In this document: positions 31,000 through 42,600 of the stretch, in pieces
How the letters are laid out: every line of letters starts with the position of its first letter
How positions within the stretch are numbered: position 1 is the first letter of the stretch
Assembly (NCBI RefSeq): GCF_027595985.1
Contig: NC_073307.1
Coordinates: forward strand, 45,765,094-45,829,093
Direction of reading: 5' to 3'
Source of the DNA: Sorex araneus
Taxonomy: Eukaryota; Chordata; Mammalia; Eulipotyphla; Soricidae
DNA length: 64,000 nucleotides
The notes under the pieces: model-generated
Database searches by the model: none
Told to the model about the DNA's origin: nothing
Seen by the model: the letters and a program-made list of their open reading frames with translations, nothing else
Position numbers and translations under genes: made by a program

Positions 31000-33528
31000 A
31001 AAATATTCTAGTTTCAGCCAAACAGACCATATTTACCTTCCCATAAGAAATCACTTACTAAACCAGTAAAAAGATGATAAGAAAACAAAGATTTTATATA
31101 TCAGAATCAGGCATAGGTGCTTGGCCTCTTCGGGAATGAAAAAATGAGATGAGTCCTATGGTGGTGCCAGTTTACTTACTTGAGTCTCCAAGTTGTCACA
31201 TATTCAAAGTAAGCCCAATAAAGATGAAATCCAAGCAGACCAATTGGAGTCTTATAATACCCAACTCCATGAGTTGAAGATATCAGGCAAAATAAGACAA
31301 TTAGTTTACAGAATAGCTTTTATTATTATAGAATACCATTAGAGATCACCAGAGTATGAATAGCATGCAAGTATTTCTCTTTTATTATAGTTTAAAAAAT
31401 TTTTATAATGATAAAATTCATTCAGAAGAAAAATATACCATATGATACAGTTTAGTTATTGCAAAAAGAATTAACAAATTGGAGACATGATACTAGAAAT
31501 TAATAAAGATAAAACAAAAATGGAAAAAGAACTATTGAGGAGGACATAAGTAAGTTGTGAGACTTCATGCAACTTAGGACAAGGATGAGAAAGCAAAAAT
31601 ATATTTGAAGGAAAAATATTGATGAAAACCATATACTCGAAGATATCAATGGACTCCAAGTATAAAAAATAGGATAATCTTTAGTGTAGCCTGTCAGACT
31701 CCTTCCTCCCTCATAACCTTAAGGAAAGTCTCTGCCATTACTATTTTTTCTAAATTCAATCCCTCATTCTTATTTGCTTTTTTCCCCCAGTATTGTTCTT
31801 TGTTGTTGGAATACTGGTTATTCCTTTCTGTGACTCTGATTCTAATCCTAACACCAATCCCTGAGAAAACTGCTCCCCTCCTGTAATAAAATCACCTCCT
31901 CTCTTGTCCTTCCACCCTACTCTGTCAAAAGTGCTCTCTTTGATCTCTCCTTACTTATTTGCGTATAATTCAATCCAGTTGTATTTTCCTTCAGTCTGTC
32001 TGCTTCCCTTACACAACTATAAATTTACAGGACCTAATAAATTCCTGGAACAGGCTCCACCCAGCAAGTGTTTGAGACTATAATGAACAATGTAAACTAG
32101 ATGAATCTGCCTTTGTTGTCAGAGTATGTTTATCATTAGTAATATTTGAAGTAATTGGTGTTTTGTTATTTTTGAAGGAAGAAATTAATAATGAAAAGCA
32201 TATTTGGTGAATCTTTGTTGTCAGTATATTTGCATCGTCTAGTAATATTTGAAGTAATCAGTTCTTGATTATTTCTGAAGAAAAGAATTTTTAAGTCAGC
32301 AATAATAAAATATAAATGGTGTCTACAAGCTTCTATTTTCTGTGTACAGAGACATGTTAGTAAAATATTCATGGGTAATACCATAGCTTGTAGGTGCACC
32401 CATTTGTTTGTACAATTATGTGCATATGTTTATCTATTTGGTGGGGAAGATATCATTCAAATAATTAAGTGAGAAAATTAATTTTTAGATATTGAAAAGC
32501 ACTTTGAAAGCAATAAAGCATACTGATCTGATTGTGTGGGGATACTATCATCAACTTCATTTTTATTTTAATCATTATCTTTATTATTATTAGTGAAGTA
32601 ACATAGTTTACAATAGCATTAATATTTTTGCTTTATACATACAATGTTACTGCACCACATCCACCATCAAAGTACCAATAATACCTCATCACAGTCCTTA
32701 GTTTCCTCCGCTTGTCCACCCTTCCCCTCTTCATCCAGGTGGGGGAATACTTTAAATTACCGAAGAAGTATTTTCTGAGCAGTAATACTTGGACTTGTAT
32801 TTTTTTATTTAAAAAGAAAATATGATCCAATTGTTTGGGCCAGACATTTTTCAAAGGATGGGAGCAATATAGGCTAAGAACCTAAGGTGAAGATAACATG
32901 TGAACATGAGAAAGACAAAGCAGGCAAATGTGAACAATATTTACGCACAATGGCTAGATGTTACCTATGAAATACTTGTTGAATTACTTGCTATAAAAAA
33001 GTTAAGTAATACTCATCATGAATGTGTTGCCTAAAAACAAGTGGATAAAAATACAGCTCAATTTGTGTTCACCCTGAATAGCTAGTATTTTAAAATAGAT
33101 ACCTATTAAGGGATATGCTTAATTTATCCAAAAATTCCTCAACCTCAAGAACTCTCACATCAGCACTATTTTTCACCACATTATTTAATGTTGTGAATTT
33201 GTATCACATTTTATTTCCAGATGGAAGCTTCTGGTCCCAAAGTTTGATTAGCAGAAAATTCAAAGTATGCAAATTAGAAGAAATTGCTTTGGTTGTAAAT
33301 TATCACTGTGTGCTTATAAGCAAATTCTGAATGTGTTATGTGTAGTTTGTTTCAATGTGCCTAAGCATAATTTTCAACTATTGTTCTGGCCTGCTTAAAA
33401 ATGGGCTGAAATAATCTATAGTTTCTGGTGTCTCTATACACTGGGGAAATAGATTTCACAATCAGGGTGGAGAATCTGGTTGGCTGCCAGATATACAGGT
33501 ATTTTAGATGCTTGCATATGGATCCATG
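31000..33528. other. Intergenic region before the second SPINK gene
   Basis: Mostly unique AT-rich DNA. A pyrimidine-rich stretch lies at 31,680-32,030. A probable L1 3' end in reverse (CATCCACCATCAAAGTACCA) lies near 32,560-32,720. No exon fits. Being the immediate upstream flank, the last several hundred bases are the likely promoter region. Confidence 0.4.
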
Positions 33529-33536
33529 TATAAATA
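33529..33536 (+). promoter_or_regulatory. TATA box of the second SPINK gene
   Basis: A good TATAAATA 73 nt before the signal-exon ATG. Expected start near 33,560 and a 5' UTR of about 45-50 nt. It supports the choice of exon 1 below. Confidence 0.75.
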
Positions 33537-33608
33537 CAGCATGCAGAGTACTCATAGTGGTAAACCCTATTAAGAGATCCTCTCTAGACCTCACAAGCCT
33601 CAATGATT

Positions 33609-33669
33609 ATGAAGCCATCAGGCATTCTTCTGCTTTTGATCAGCATGTCCTATTTGTTCCTTTTTGTAG
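33609..33669 (+). CDS. Second SPINK gene exon 1 (signal peptide)
   Basis: ATG at 33609, twenty hydrophobic-rich codons plus one base, then the donor GTGAGT at 33670. Phase 1 out matches exon 2, a TATA box lies 73 nt upstream, and the start MKPSG parallels other SPINK signal peptides. Found by phase and splice logic; it is too short for an ORF search. Confidence 0.85.
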
Positions 33670-36600
33670 GTGAGTACTATATAGCATACATTTAGAATGG
33701 AATCCTGGACCAGATTGACTAATGTCAGTAGTCATGATATAATGCTATTGTTTGTGTTTATAGTATCAATGATAAGGATTATGATGTTGATTAATGATAA
33801 GGACAATGGTAACTGTCCATCACATTATTAAGAAGGAATATTTACTTGTAAACTAGCTACTTTAATTAAAGCTGTAATATTACACAAGAGATAGTTCATC
33901 CAACTATAAAAACAATTTTAGGTCTCAAAGATGAGATGGCCTATGAGAGGTCACGTGCTTCCCAAGAAACTAATCTAAGAGTTCCATGACTATTATGTTC
34001 CCCTCAACAGATAACACAAAGAGTATAATAATATGAATAAACTTAATTTTTAAAGGAAATACTTTAAAATGAAATTAATAATTCTCACCTAAAGTTTTTT
34101 TTTTCTTTTTGGGTCACACCTGGCGATGCACAGGGGTTACTCCTTGCTTTGCACTCAGGAATTACTCCTGGCGGTACTCAAGGGACCATATGGGATGCTG
34201 GGAATCAAACCCAGGTCGGCGGCATGCAAGGCAAATGCCCTACCCACTGTGCTATCGCTCCAGCCCCTAAAGTTATTTTTTTAAGAAACTCCTATTTAAG
34301 AACTTCAGTTAGCAGAATGTTTTCTAAGAAGTTTATGTTTTACTGAAAGCTGAGTGAGTTGTTCTTGTTTACTCTCCACTTAAATAATGAGAGTGAGGTA
34401 GAGAATGAGAGAGAGAGAGACAGAGACAGAGAGAGGGAGAGAGAGAGGGAGAGAGAGAGAGAAAGAGAGTCAGATAGAGGGGGGGAGCAGAGGAAGAGGG
34501 GGAGGAAGATAATCTAAACTCAGACTATGCCCTTGGAGAGAAAGAGATGAAAAGATAACGGAGTGATTTCAATGGATAATAACAAAACCCATAAATAACA
34601 AATATAGAAAATGGAACTTTGTACTTATAATTTTTTTAGTCTGTCCTCTAGCTCATTTATGTAGTTAAAAGCTGCATGTCCTGGTAAAATATTCTTTCTT
34701 TGGGTTTCAGTTCTTCATGTATAAAGAAAAGCCATTGTAATGGTCTAAGGGTAATTTTAGATGTAAATGCTGGAATGATTTGGAGGTGCAGTGTTTTATC
34801 AGTGTTTATTTCTTGTTGCAGAGGCTGTAAGCCAAGGAGGCTCCCAGGTAAGTGCTTCTTTCATAAGACCTTCATGGTCACAAGAGGTTGCCTTACAGCA
34901 CTGGCGATGTTAAACTGGGAAGTGCTATGGTTATTCCATCAAGTTCTCCTGAGTTCCTTTTACTGGTAGGGTGAGGAGGTGAAAAAATATCATGATATAT
35001 GGATCTAGAGAGTGTCATCCATGATGTAGTTGTGATTTTCTTAATAGGCAAAGAGACTTGAAAATTTACTTTCTTTTCTTTAAATTAGTCAAGAACACAA
35101 TTCCATATTAGGAGTATATATAGTCAAAGTCTCTAAAACAGTACAGTGTCTATAAAATGTGAAGTAAATATAACTTTGGATAATATTGAAAGTATAATGT
35201 AGGGACTTATAATAGATTTAACAGAATAATGATAAATATATTATTCTAGGCAAACTGGAGCATAACTTGCTCATGAAAGTTGCTGAGGATGCTGGTAAAA
35301 TGTATATTTTCACTCCCTACACAGATTTTTAGGGGGTTGATTTTACCAAGATATCTAAAAAATGATAATGTCCCCTTCTATTATTTAGAACAACTTAAAT
35401 AAACTTCACCATATTCTCAGCATCCATGGAACTCTCCAAGCATCGAACTCACTTTTACTCTCATATGTTCCCCTGGAAAGATTTACTGCCTTCTCTTTAG
35501 TATCTGTACTAGTTTTGTTAATATATTTGATACAAAATTTGTCATATTATTACCACTCATAGATAGTCTTCTATTTTAGTATATAAGAAATATTGGTTTG
35601 GGTTGGTTTATTTTTTTCATCATAGTGCTTTAAGATTAACACCAGTTTATAAGTATAATGGATAAATATGTAGATGGATAAAGGATACATGTAGAAACTG
35701 ATGAGTAGATTTTTGAATGACTGATTCAGCAAACATTAATTCTCAGAAGACTATCGGATGTAAGCTATAATATTGTTTCCACTTTCTAAAATTAGCTGAC
35801 TACATAATTTTTATATGTGCCTGAATTTTAAAGAACTAGACATCTTACCTGAAATTTTAGTTTAACATATATTGATTCACTGTCATCATCATCACTGTCA
35901 TCCTGTTGCTCATCGATATGCTAGAGCGGGCACCAGTAATGTCTCCATCGTGAGACTCGTTGTTACTGTTTTTGGCATATTGAATACGCCATGAGTAGCT
36001 TGCCAGGCTCTGCCGTGCAGACGGGATACTCTCAGTAGCTTGCTGGGCTCTCTGAGAGGGATGTAGGAATCAAACCTAGGTCTGCCGTGTGCAAGACAAA
36101 CGCCCTACCCGCTGTGCTATCACTCTAGCCCATAGGAAATATAAATACAAAAAATAATTACTAACATTTTACTTCATAATTTTACTGGATTTCTTTAAAA
36201 AACTTTAAATCCAGGTCCTGGAGAGAAATGATAGGAGTTAAGATGCATGTCTTGAATGTGACCAGACCAATTTTCTGGCACTCCACGGTCCCTGGCACCC
36301 ACTGAGCAGGAGCCTGAGCATGGAGCCAGGAGTGGCCCCTGAACAATGTTGAGTCTGGTCCAATCCCTCCCAAATCAAATCCAAGCACAAAGATTTGATT
36401 TTTAGAAATATGCCTAAAATAAAATATTGAGGATTTACCTAACTGCATGTACATAGATACCCATGGAAATATTATTATGTTAGCAAAATCATAGAATACA
36501 GACTAAGGATGTATGTAGCTCAACAATGGAATACTTTTCTTGCATGTGTGAGACTCTGGGTTCAAACCCTGTCACTACAAAGTGAAAATCATGGAATCAT

Positions 36601-39268
36601 CTTCCTTGTTCCTTAAAGGGAATTAATTAAAATTTGTACAACTATTTTTTTTCTTTTTGGGTCACACCTGGCGATGCACAGGGATCACTCCTGGCTCATG
36701 AACTCAGGAATTACCCCTGGTGGTGCTCAGGGGACCATATGGGATGCTGGGATTTGAACCCGGGTCAGCTGCATACAAGGCAAATGCCCTACCCTCTGTA
36801 CTATCACTCCAGCCCCTGTACAACTAATTTAAATGATAATTCAGAATATATACTAATTGACATTGAGAGATTTAAATGCATTTCAAGTTTAAAATCATTT
36901 CATAGAATGCTATAAATTATGTTTCCAATTTTAGAATCAACAATGAATATTATTAAATAACGATATGTAATTCATTAAATCTCTTACATTTTGATGTGTC
37001 TTATAAGGTGGAGGTTTATTAGCTCTGTTGATGGGTGTGGTTAGTAACTTTGTGTGTCCAAAGTTATGTTCTTGGAAAATCAATGTTACCCCACTAAAAA
37101 TAGAAGAAAAAAATTAAGCTTAGAAATTTTACTGAAGCATAACTTTTAGAATTTCTTTTTAGATTTTTGAGTCATACCCTGTAATACTCAGGGGTTACTA
37201 CTGGCTTTGCACTTAGGAATTACCCTGGCAGTGCTCCAAGGGCCATAGAGGCTGCTGGATATCAAACCCAGTTGGCTGAATGATGGTAAGCGCCTTAGCC
37301 GCTGTACTATCTCTCCTGCCCCAGCCTTTAGAGATTGTTTTCAATGGACTGAGTAGAGACACACTTGGAAAGGTGTAGAGATTCAAAATTTCAAGTGGAG
37401 TAGTGCAAGCTTTGTAAGAATCATTATACAATTGAGTAAAACAATTGAAGCATTGGTATCTACAATCTACATTCATATTCTGTTTCCCTCTTTCCAGGTG
37501 GTAGTGCGGTAGGTAGGGCATTTGCCTTGCACACAGCCAACACAGATTCGAGTCCTGGTATCCCATATGATCCCCCAAGTACCGCCAGGAGTGATTCCTT
37601 AGTGCAGAGCCGGAAGTAACTCCTGAACTTTGCTGAGTGGCCCCAAAACAAAAAATAAAAAATTATATTTAGTGAAGACTGAAAATAATTTAAAAACTGA
37701 TGTTGAAATCTAAATAGTAATAACCAATGAGACAACAATTTACATTAAAAAAATCCCTAAGAAAATGTAAGGATATATATATATGTGCATATTACATGTA
37801 TAAATATCAGTGACTGTAAAGAGAATAATCATTCAACATTTAGTATAAATAAAAATATATCATTTCACAAATTTATGATAGAGCATTATACCACAACACC
37901 ATACTTTTTGAAATGTGCACAATAAAGTAGAAAAAGTAAATAATAAAGAGTAAACGGAACATATTTATTATAAGGTTCCTTATTTATCTTTAACATAACA
38001 TATGGGAATAAAATGCATAGAGAAGATATTAAATAAAAACTAAAGTGCAAGTAATTGTTATTCAGGGTGCTAAAGCTGCATGAAAGTTTTACTTATTTTT
38101 ATTTTCAATGTATATTGAATATAAAAACAATAACAAACTTTTAAAGTATTATTTCTCATTCCTTAAGAAAGTTGAAAGCATAGAATTACCCATACTGTTA
38201 CTTTGTAAGGTGTATAGACATCTAAAAAAGAAGCACAGTTTTTGAAAATTTTTTTTATCAGTTCACTATTGATTTCTAATTTTGTGGAGTTTAGTTTGCT
38301 GTTTTCATCTATATGTGTATAGATATTGCCACCTCTATATCTCTCTCATGTGCAATATAAAGAAAGAAATATAGTAAGGGAACAAAATGGTGAAGGTATC
38401 ACAACAGAATTTTTTTCTATGGAACCGAATTTACCTAGGGGGTACAGGTTAATGGGTAGGCCCATTAGTGGGAGAAAGAGGGAACTTTGGTGAATGATGT
38501 ATGCATGAAAAGTATTATAGCAGGACTGTAAATCATGGTGCTTCAAAAAACGATTTTAAAACATGGGGCAGAGAGATAATACAGTGGGCAAGCTACTTCT
38601 TACATTCAGCCAACTTGAGTTAGATCACTGGCAATGCATATCATCACTCTGAGTCCCACCAGAAGTGATCACTGAGTACAGACCAAATGTAAGCCCTGAA
38701 ATAGTACAGCCTGGTGTGGCTCAAATTACTCCACCCATCAGAAAAAAAAAAGATTAAAAAAAGAGAGAGCTGATGAGTTCAATGCCAATTGTCCCAGAAT
38801 AAACAAAGAACTTGTTTTAATTACAGGTTTTTTGCAGCAATTATGAGAAACTAACTACAGATGGAAAATCCTGTCCCAAGACCCACAAACCCATGTGTGG
38901 CACTGATGGACAAACTTACAAGAATCCTTGTGAATTCTGCAAAGTAGCAAAGTAAGCACATGGAGACAACTTGAAACAGCACCTTAGTTGGGCTAGTTGA
39001 ATATAATAAGTTAAGGAAATGAGTTACTAAGTCATTACTATACTAAACTTAAACTTATTTACTATACTATACTAAACTTATTTAAAGCATTATCTAGAAA
39101 ATTCTTACTTAAATCATTGTTCCCAAACTGAGACCTAGAATATACATACATCTTCTTCCACATCATAGTTTTACCCCCTGTCTGTGTATTTCATCTCTGA
39201 ATCCCCTCTCTCTTCATTTCAGGGAACAGAATGGGAAGCTTGGTTTCAAACATGATGGAAAATGTTGA
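33609..39268 (+). CDS. SPINK-family Kazal inhibitor, second paralogue (4 coding exons)
   Basis: Exons 33609-33669, 34822-34847, 38827-38951 and 39223-39268 join to 85 codons plus stop. Residues 1-22 or so are a signal peptide (MKPSGILLLLISMSYLFLF). The mature part has one Kazal domain: cysteines 32, 45, 53, 64, 67 and 85 (spacing 12-7-10-2-17) with core CGTDGQTYKNPC. The expected P1 residue is Lys47 (S-C-P-K-T-H), so a trypsin-like protease is the likely target. Phases (1, 0, 2) and exon sizes mirror SPINK6, and the ends KH-DGKC and KH-NGKC are alike, so the two are tandem paralogues. The first cysteine interval is three longer than in SPINK6. I cannot assign an orthologue: SPINK6-like, or the rodent Spink11/Spink12 type, are possible. 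No defect seen, so probably functional. Confidence 0.9.
34097..34265 (-). mobile_element. Young SINE, A-tail class, in SPINK intron 1
   Basis: T run, GGGTCACACCTGGCGATGCA, then head complement GTGCTATCGCTCCAGCC. CCTAAAGTT flanks it at 34088-34096 and 34266-34274. Confidence 0.92.
34400..34515 (+). repeat. (GA)n-rich low-complexity tract
   Basis: Imperfect GA/GGA repeats ending in a GGGGGAGCAGAGG purine tract, in intron 1 of the second SPINK gene. Confidence 0.9.
34822..34847 (+). CDS. Second SPINK gene exon 2 (26-nt micro-exon)
   Basis: Acceptor TTGTTGCAG ends at 34821 and donor GTAAGT starts at 34848. Completes Glu21 and adds AVSQGGSQ. It is 6 nt (two codons) longer than the matching SPINK6 exon. 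Confidence 0.88.
34848..35875 (+). other. Intron 2 of the second SPINK gene, unannotated part
   Basis: AT-rich intron with no recognised repeat. The 34,700-34,969 open frame overlaps exon 2 but is out of frame with it. Confidence 0.4.
35876..36131 (-). mobile_element. SINE, RTE-tail class, reverse
   Basis: Left end TCACTGTCATCATCATCACT then GTCATCCTGTTGCTCATCGA; right end GTGCTATCACTCTAGCCC. The tail repeat is expanded to several CATC/ACTG units. Confidence 0.88.
36213..36385 (+). mobile_element. Old SINE remnant
   Basis: CCTGGAGAGAAATGATAGGA head and GAGCCAGGAGTGGCCCCTGA body. Diverged. Confidence 0.55.
36645..36816 (-). mobile_element. Young SINE, A-tail class, reverse
   Basis: GGGTCACACCTGGCGATGCA to TGTACTATCACTCCAGCCCC. 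TGTACAACTA at 36635-36644 and 36817-36826 is a perfect target duplication. Confidence 0.92.
37155..37321 (-). mobile_element. Old SINE, A-tail class, reverse
   Basis: GAGTCATACCCTGTAATACT, GCACTTAGGAATTACCCTGG and CCGCTGTACTATCTCTCCTG. Older than its neighbours. Confidence 0.7.
37497..37662 (+). mobile_element. SINE, A-tail class, slightly 5'-truncated
   Basis: Begins at GGTGGTAGTGCGGTAGGTAG, with TTTGCCTTGCACACAGCC and ATCCCATATGATCCCCCAAG, ending in an A-rich tail. Confidence 0.8.
37665..38560 (+). other. Intron 2, mostly unannotated
   Basis: AT-rich intron. 38,440-38,560 resembles an L1 3' end (GGGAACTTTGGTGAATGATG ... AAATCATGGTGCTTC) of an old copy. Confidence 0.4.
38565..38765 (+). 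mobile_element. Old SINE, A-tail class
   Basis: GGGGCAGAGAGATAATACAG head, AGTCCCACCAGAAGTGATCA body, A-rich end. It stops only ~60 bp before SPINK exon 3. Confidence 0.6.
38827..38951 (+). CDS. Second SPINK gene exon 3 (Kazal core)
   Basis: Acceptor AATTACAG ends at 38826, donor GTAAGC at 38952. Encodes residues 30-70 plus two bases, with five of six Kazal cysteines and the loop C-P-K-T-H-K-P-M-C. Nine bases longer than SPINK6 exon 3, all in the first cysteine interval. Confidence 0.96.
39223..39268 (+). CDS. Second SPINK gene exon 4
   Basis: Acceptor CATTTCAG ends at 39222. Encodes EQNGKLGFKHDGKC and TGA at 39266-39268; same length (46 nt) as SPINK6 exon 4. Confidence 0.95.
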
Positions 39269-39275
39269 TGTCTTC

Positions 39276-39281
39276 AATAAA
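39276..39281 (+). terminator. Polyadenylation signal of the second SPINK gene
   Basis: AATAAA begins only 8 nt after the stop codon, predicting a 3' UTR of about 30 nt. TTTGTCTCTTG downstream fits a cleavage region. Confidence 0.8.
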
Positions 39282-39299
39282 GCAATGTAGAAGTATCTT

Positions 39300-40160
39300 C
39301 AATTTGTCTCTTGCATCAGATTTATTCTTGAAATATGGCTTCTGTTGAATACATTTATCTCCTTAGTCCAAATACTTAATTAACATCTTAATTCTACTTT
39401 TTTAACATTAGTTATTTTGTATGGACACAGTAAGAGATACATTGAGCTTATAGGGATATCTGGCCACAGTGCTCAGGACAGATTAATCATTCCTAATCCT
39501 AGCAGGGTCCAAATCTAGTTATTGCTTTTGGAATCATGATAGCACTTGTCCATGACCGTGATCTTAACTTATAGTTAAGCATTATGGCACTTTGGCCAGG
39601 CCCATTTGGATGCCCGGGTAGCACATCGCTCACAGCTTGCACTAGGTTCATCTGGTCCCTTGTCGGGACCCTGCTTTGGGTGTGTTAAGAACTAAGGGCA
39701 ACTGAGACTTATGTCTCCAGAACAGATGCCCAGGGGGTAATAGTATTTGTAGTTAATTAATTCCCATGTTACAAAAGCATAGCATTAACTGTCTTCTTGT
39801 GCCCATACAAAAAGGACATTGCTCTGAATTAACTATGCAAAGTGCTTAAGGAGAAGAGAAAAACAATATTTACAAGACAACAGAGCACAAAGAAAGAAGT
39901 TAGAAGTTAACACAAAGGAGTGGAGCACTGTGATGGGAGTAACACAATAAACTTAAGCTCCCTGCAGCAAGGCAGAGAGGACAAACCAATGTTATCCTAT
40001 ACACCTCAATAAAAAGTTTAAATTAATGAAGCCTAATAGGACTACAATAAAAAGAAAATGCAAACATAAAGAAAAAAACACCAGAAATGTTTTTTAAAAT
40101 TCAAAATAGCCTTTCTCCATGGCTGCACAAAAATTATTTTAAATGTTTTTGGTATTGATA
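39300..40160. other. Downstream of the second SPINK gene, unclassified
   Basis: 39,590-40,020 has mixed base composition and phrases such as TCTGGTCCCTTGTCGGGACC that look like an unidentified repeat or LTR fragment. No exon found. Confidence 0.35.
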
Positions 40161-40163
40161 AAA

Positions 40164-40699
40164 CACGATCACGATCACAAAGTCCCGTTAATCATCGATT
40201 TCTCGAGCGGGCTCAGTAACCTCTCCATTCGTCCTTTCCCTGAGATCTTAGAAGTCTCTCTCAACTCGGCCCTCCCAACGATGTCGCACTGGAGGCTCTT
40301 TCAGGATGAGGAGAATGAGATCCAACTTGTTACTGGCTTTAGCATATGAATACACCATGGGTACCTTTCGAGGCTGTCCCATGTGGGCAGGAAACTCTCA
40401 GTATCTTGCTAGTTTCTCCCAGAAGGAGAAGTAGGTATAAAATATCGCTTCTGGGAGCTTGCTTTTAAGTCTCTGGATGTTGGCTGTTGATGGGATTACA
40501 CACACCTGGGTTCTTCTGCTTGTACCTTCATGCATGAGGCCTGTCTGAACATGTGGAGAGGAGCCTCGAGCATGGCTGTAGCTAGGTTCCGGTGGTCTTC
40601 AGCCGCCGGGAGCTCTGCTCGGGGTGGGGAGGGAAGCTGGAGCCCATCCCCTCCGAGGGGCCCCGGGGAAGACAGCCAGGTGTGCGGGCAAGAGACTCT
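40164..40699 (-). repeat. ~535-bp RTE-tailed repeat, copy 1
   Basis: Reverse orientation. Left: GATCACAAAGTCCCGTTAAT and TCGATTTCTCGAGCGGGCTC (RTE-like tail complement). Middle: AGGCTCTTTCAGG and GCATATGAATACACCATGGG. Right: GC-rich GCCGCCGGGAGCTCTGCTC and GGGGCCCCGGGGAAGACAGC. Matches 44842-45374 and 59427-59975 along the whole length. No protein seen. Confidence 0.85.
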
Positions 40700-41088
40700 C
40701 TGATAAAACAATGGAAACAAAATTGAGACATATGATAGTGAAAACTCGGCATAATTTATAGACAGGGATTATTTAGAGTATTTATGTAAATAAATCCTGA
40801 AAGTTAAAAAAGATTAAGGTACAAGGAAATTTGGAAAAAGGGTACTTCACAAATGCTTTTGTTCACAGAAGATTAATTATTCTTATACTAATAATTGCTA
40901 ATATAAACGGTTGTGAAAGATAACTTAAGGGTTTGAAAACTATTTTTACAAAAGCAAATAAATACATAATAAAGCAGAAAATCCAAAACTCTGAAATAGA
41001 AATAACTTTTCATATTTGAGGGTGAGTGAGACAGTTAATAAAGAGCTATGAGATCCAAATTACCTCATCAATATTTTATTTTATTATT
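40700..41088. other. Intergenic, unannotated
   Basis: AT-rich, no recognised element. Confidence 0.3.
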
Positions 41089-41089
41089 T

Positions 41090-41232
41090 ATCTTTTGAGC
41101 CACCCATGGCTATGCTCAAGACTTACTCTTGGCTCTGTTCTCATCATGCTAGAAGGACCACATGTGGTGCCAGGGATTGAACCAGGTAGACCATGCACAT
41201 GAGCACCTTAGCCATTGTACTCTTTGGCCCAA
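41090..41232 (-). mobile_element. Old SINE, reverse
   Basis: GAGCCACCCATGGCTATGCT, GGTGCCAGGGATTGAACCAG, CCATTGTACTCTTTGGCCC. Confidence 0.6.
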
Positions 41233-41234
41233 AG

Positions 41235-42236
41235 TTCATAGGAAAAGATTTCAGTGAACATACCACTTCAGGTGATAATTTGAAATTTTCTGGTCAAAAA
41301 GGGGCAGAGGGGAAGAGTACTGATCTATACAGAAGGGAAAAACCAAGAACACCATGAAATACGCTGTTGAAGAAAGGAGTTCCCAAAGTTTCAAACCGAG
41401 TGTATGGGAAAAATCAGATCAGAATTCAGATAGAACACTTCAGTATTACCAATGTCACTGCTCCTGAAACATAAGCTCTCCAACAAGTGGCAAATGATCT
41501 AGAATCTTTCTTCAGCTGAACACTGCTACCTTTTTTTTCTGGGTAACTGCCAAGGTTTTGAAAATTGAAATAGTTGACATAAAAATTGAATTTCTAGAAA
41601 CTTAAAAAGTAATATCTGTTTGCACAGTGAGAATATTCAGTACCAATGATGGGTAAAATAGTGAGTTACTTAGATGAGCCATTCACTCAGCTTTATTATC
41701 GTATAATAACTGCTGGTCTTGACAGACTACAAGACACTTATCTATACTTTAAGTTCTAGTATTTTTGAGTATCTCATTGAATACCGTTGAATTTTGAAAA
41801 TTTGTAGTATAGAGAAATAACATCAGTAGAAAGTCTTTTTAAAATGTTAATTTTGTCTCTCTCTGCTCTGAATTTGCTATACAAAAAAATGGTTTTCCAG
41901 CTACTTTTTTAATAACACGCTCACACCTGCCCTTTTTATAACTACCTTTAAAAATACTTCCTGAATTTAACTGTGTTAAAGGATGTTATCAGCTGCTTCA
42001 TCAAAATTTATTTAAAATTCCCCTGTCTCCTGTCAGCTTCAGACATTGATCAATTATAAATATGGATGAGTGCTAACAGCTAGCATTCACTGAGTGTTTG
42101 ATTGGTTTCCATAAGTAATTTTGTTCTTTATGTATGTTAACTGATGAAGTCTTTACAACAATCCAGTAAGTAGACATTATTATTATATTTACATAAAAGA
42201 ATCCTAAAGCACAGAGACTTATGGAAAGTCACCAAT
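41235..42236. other. Intergenic, unannotated
   Basis: AT-rich unique-looking sequence, no exon or repeat recognised. Confidence 0.35.
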
Positions 42237-42250
42237 AAGAGGCACAAACT

Positions 42251-42425
42251 GGGCTGGAGCGATAGTACAGCGAGTAGGGCATTTGCATTGCATATGCCTG
42301 ACCCGAGTTTGATTCCCGGCATCCCATATGGTCCCCCAAGCACCGCCAGAAGTAATTCCTGAGTTCAAAGCCAGCAGTAACCTCTGAGCATCGCTGGGCC
42401 CAAAAAAAGCAAAACAACAAAAAAA
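42251..42425 (+). mobile_element. Young SINE, A-tail class
   Basis: GGGCTGGAGCGATAGTACAG to an AAAAAGCAAAACAAC tail. AAGAGGCACAAACT at 42237-42250 and 42426-42439 is a perfect target duplication. Confidence 0.93.
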
Positions 42426-42600
42426 AAGAGGCACAAACTTGGCAAACCATTGCTCAATGCAGGTTAATGCTTAGTGTTCTGAGACATAAACAACAACAAT
42501 AAAAAAGGAAATAAGCATACTGACTATCAAACTCATTTCTAAGTATATATTTAAGCATATTCCAGTAATCATCTGTTAGTGTTATTACTGATATACTATT

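Noticed and set aside
33428-33673. 81-codon frame overlapping the signal exon of the second SPINK gene
   Set aside because: It is in a different frame from the signal peptide and has no recognisable domain; the real exon is 33609-33669.
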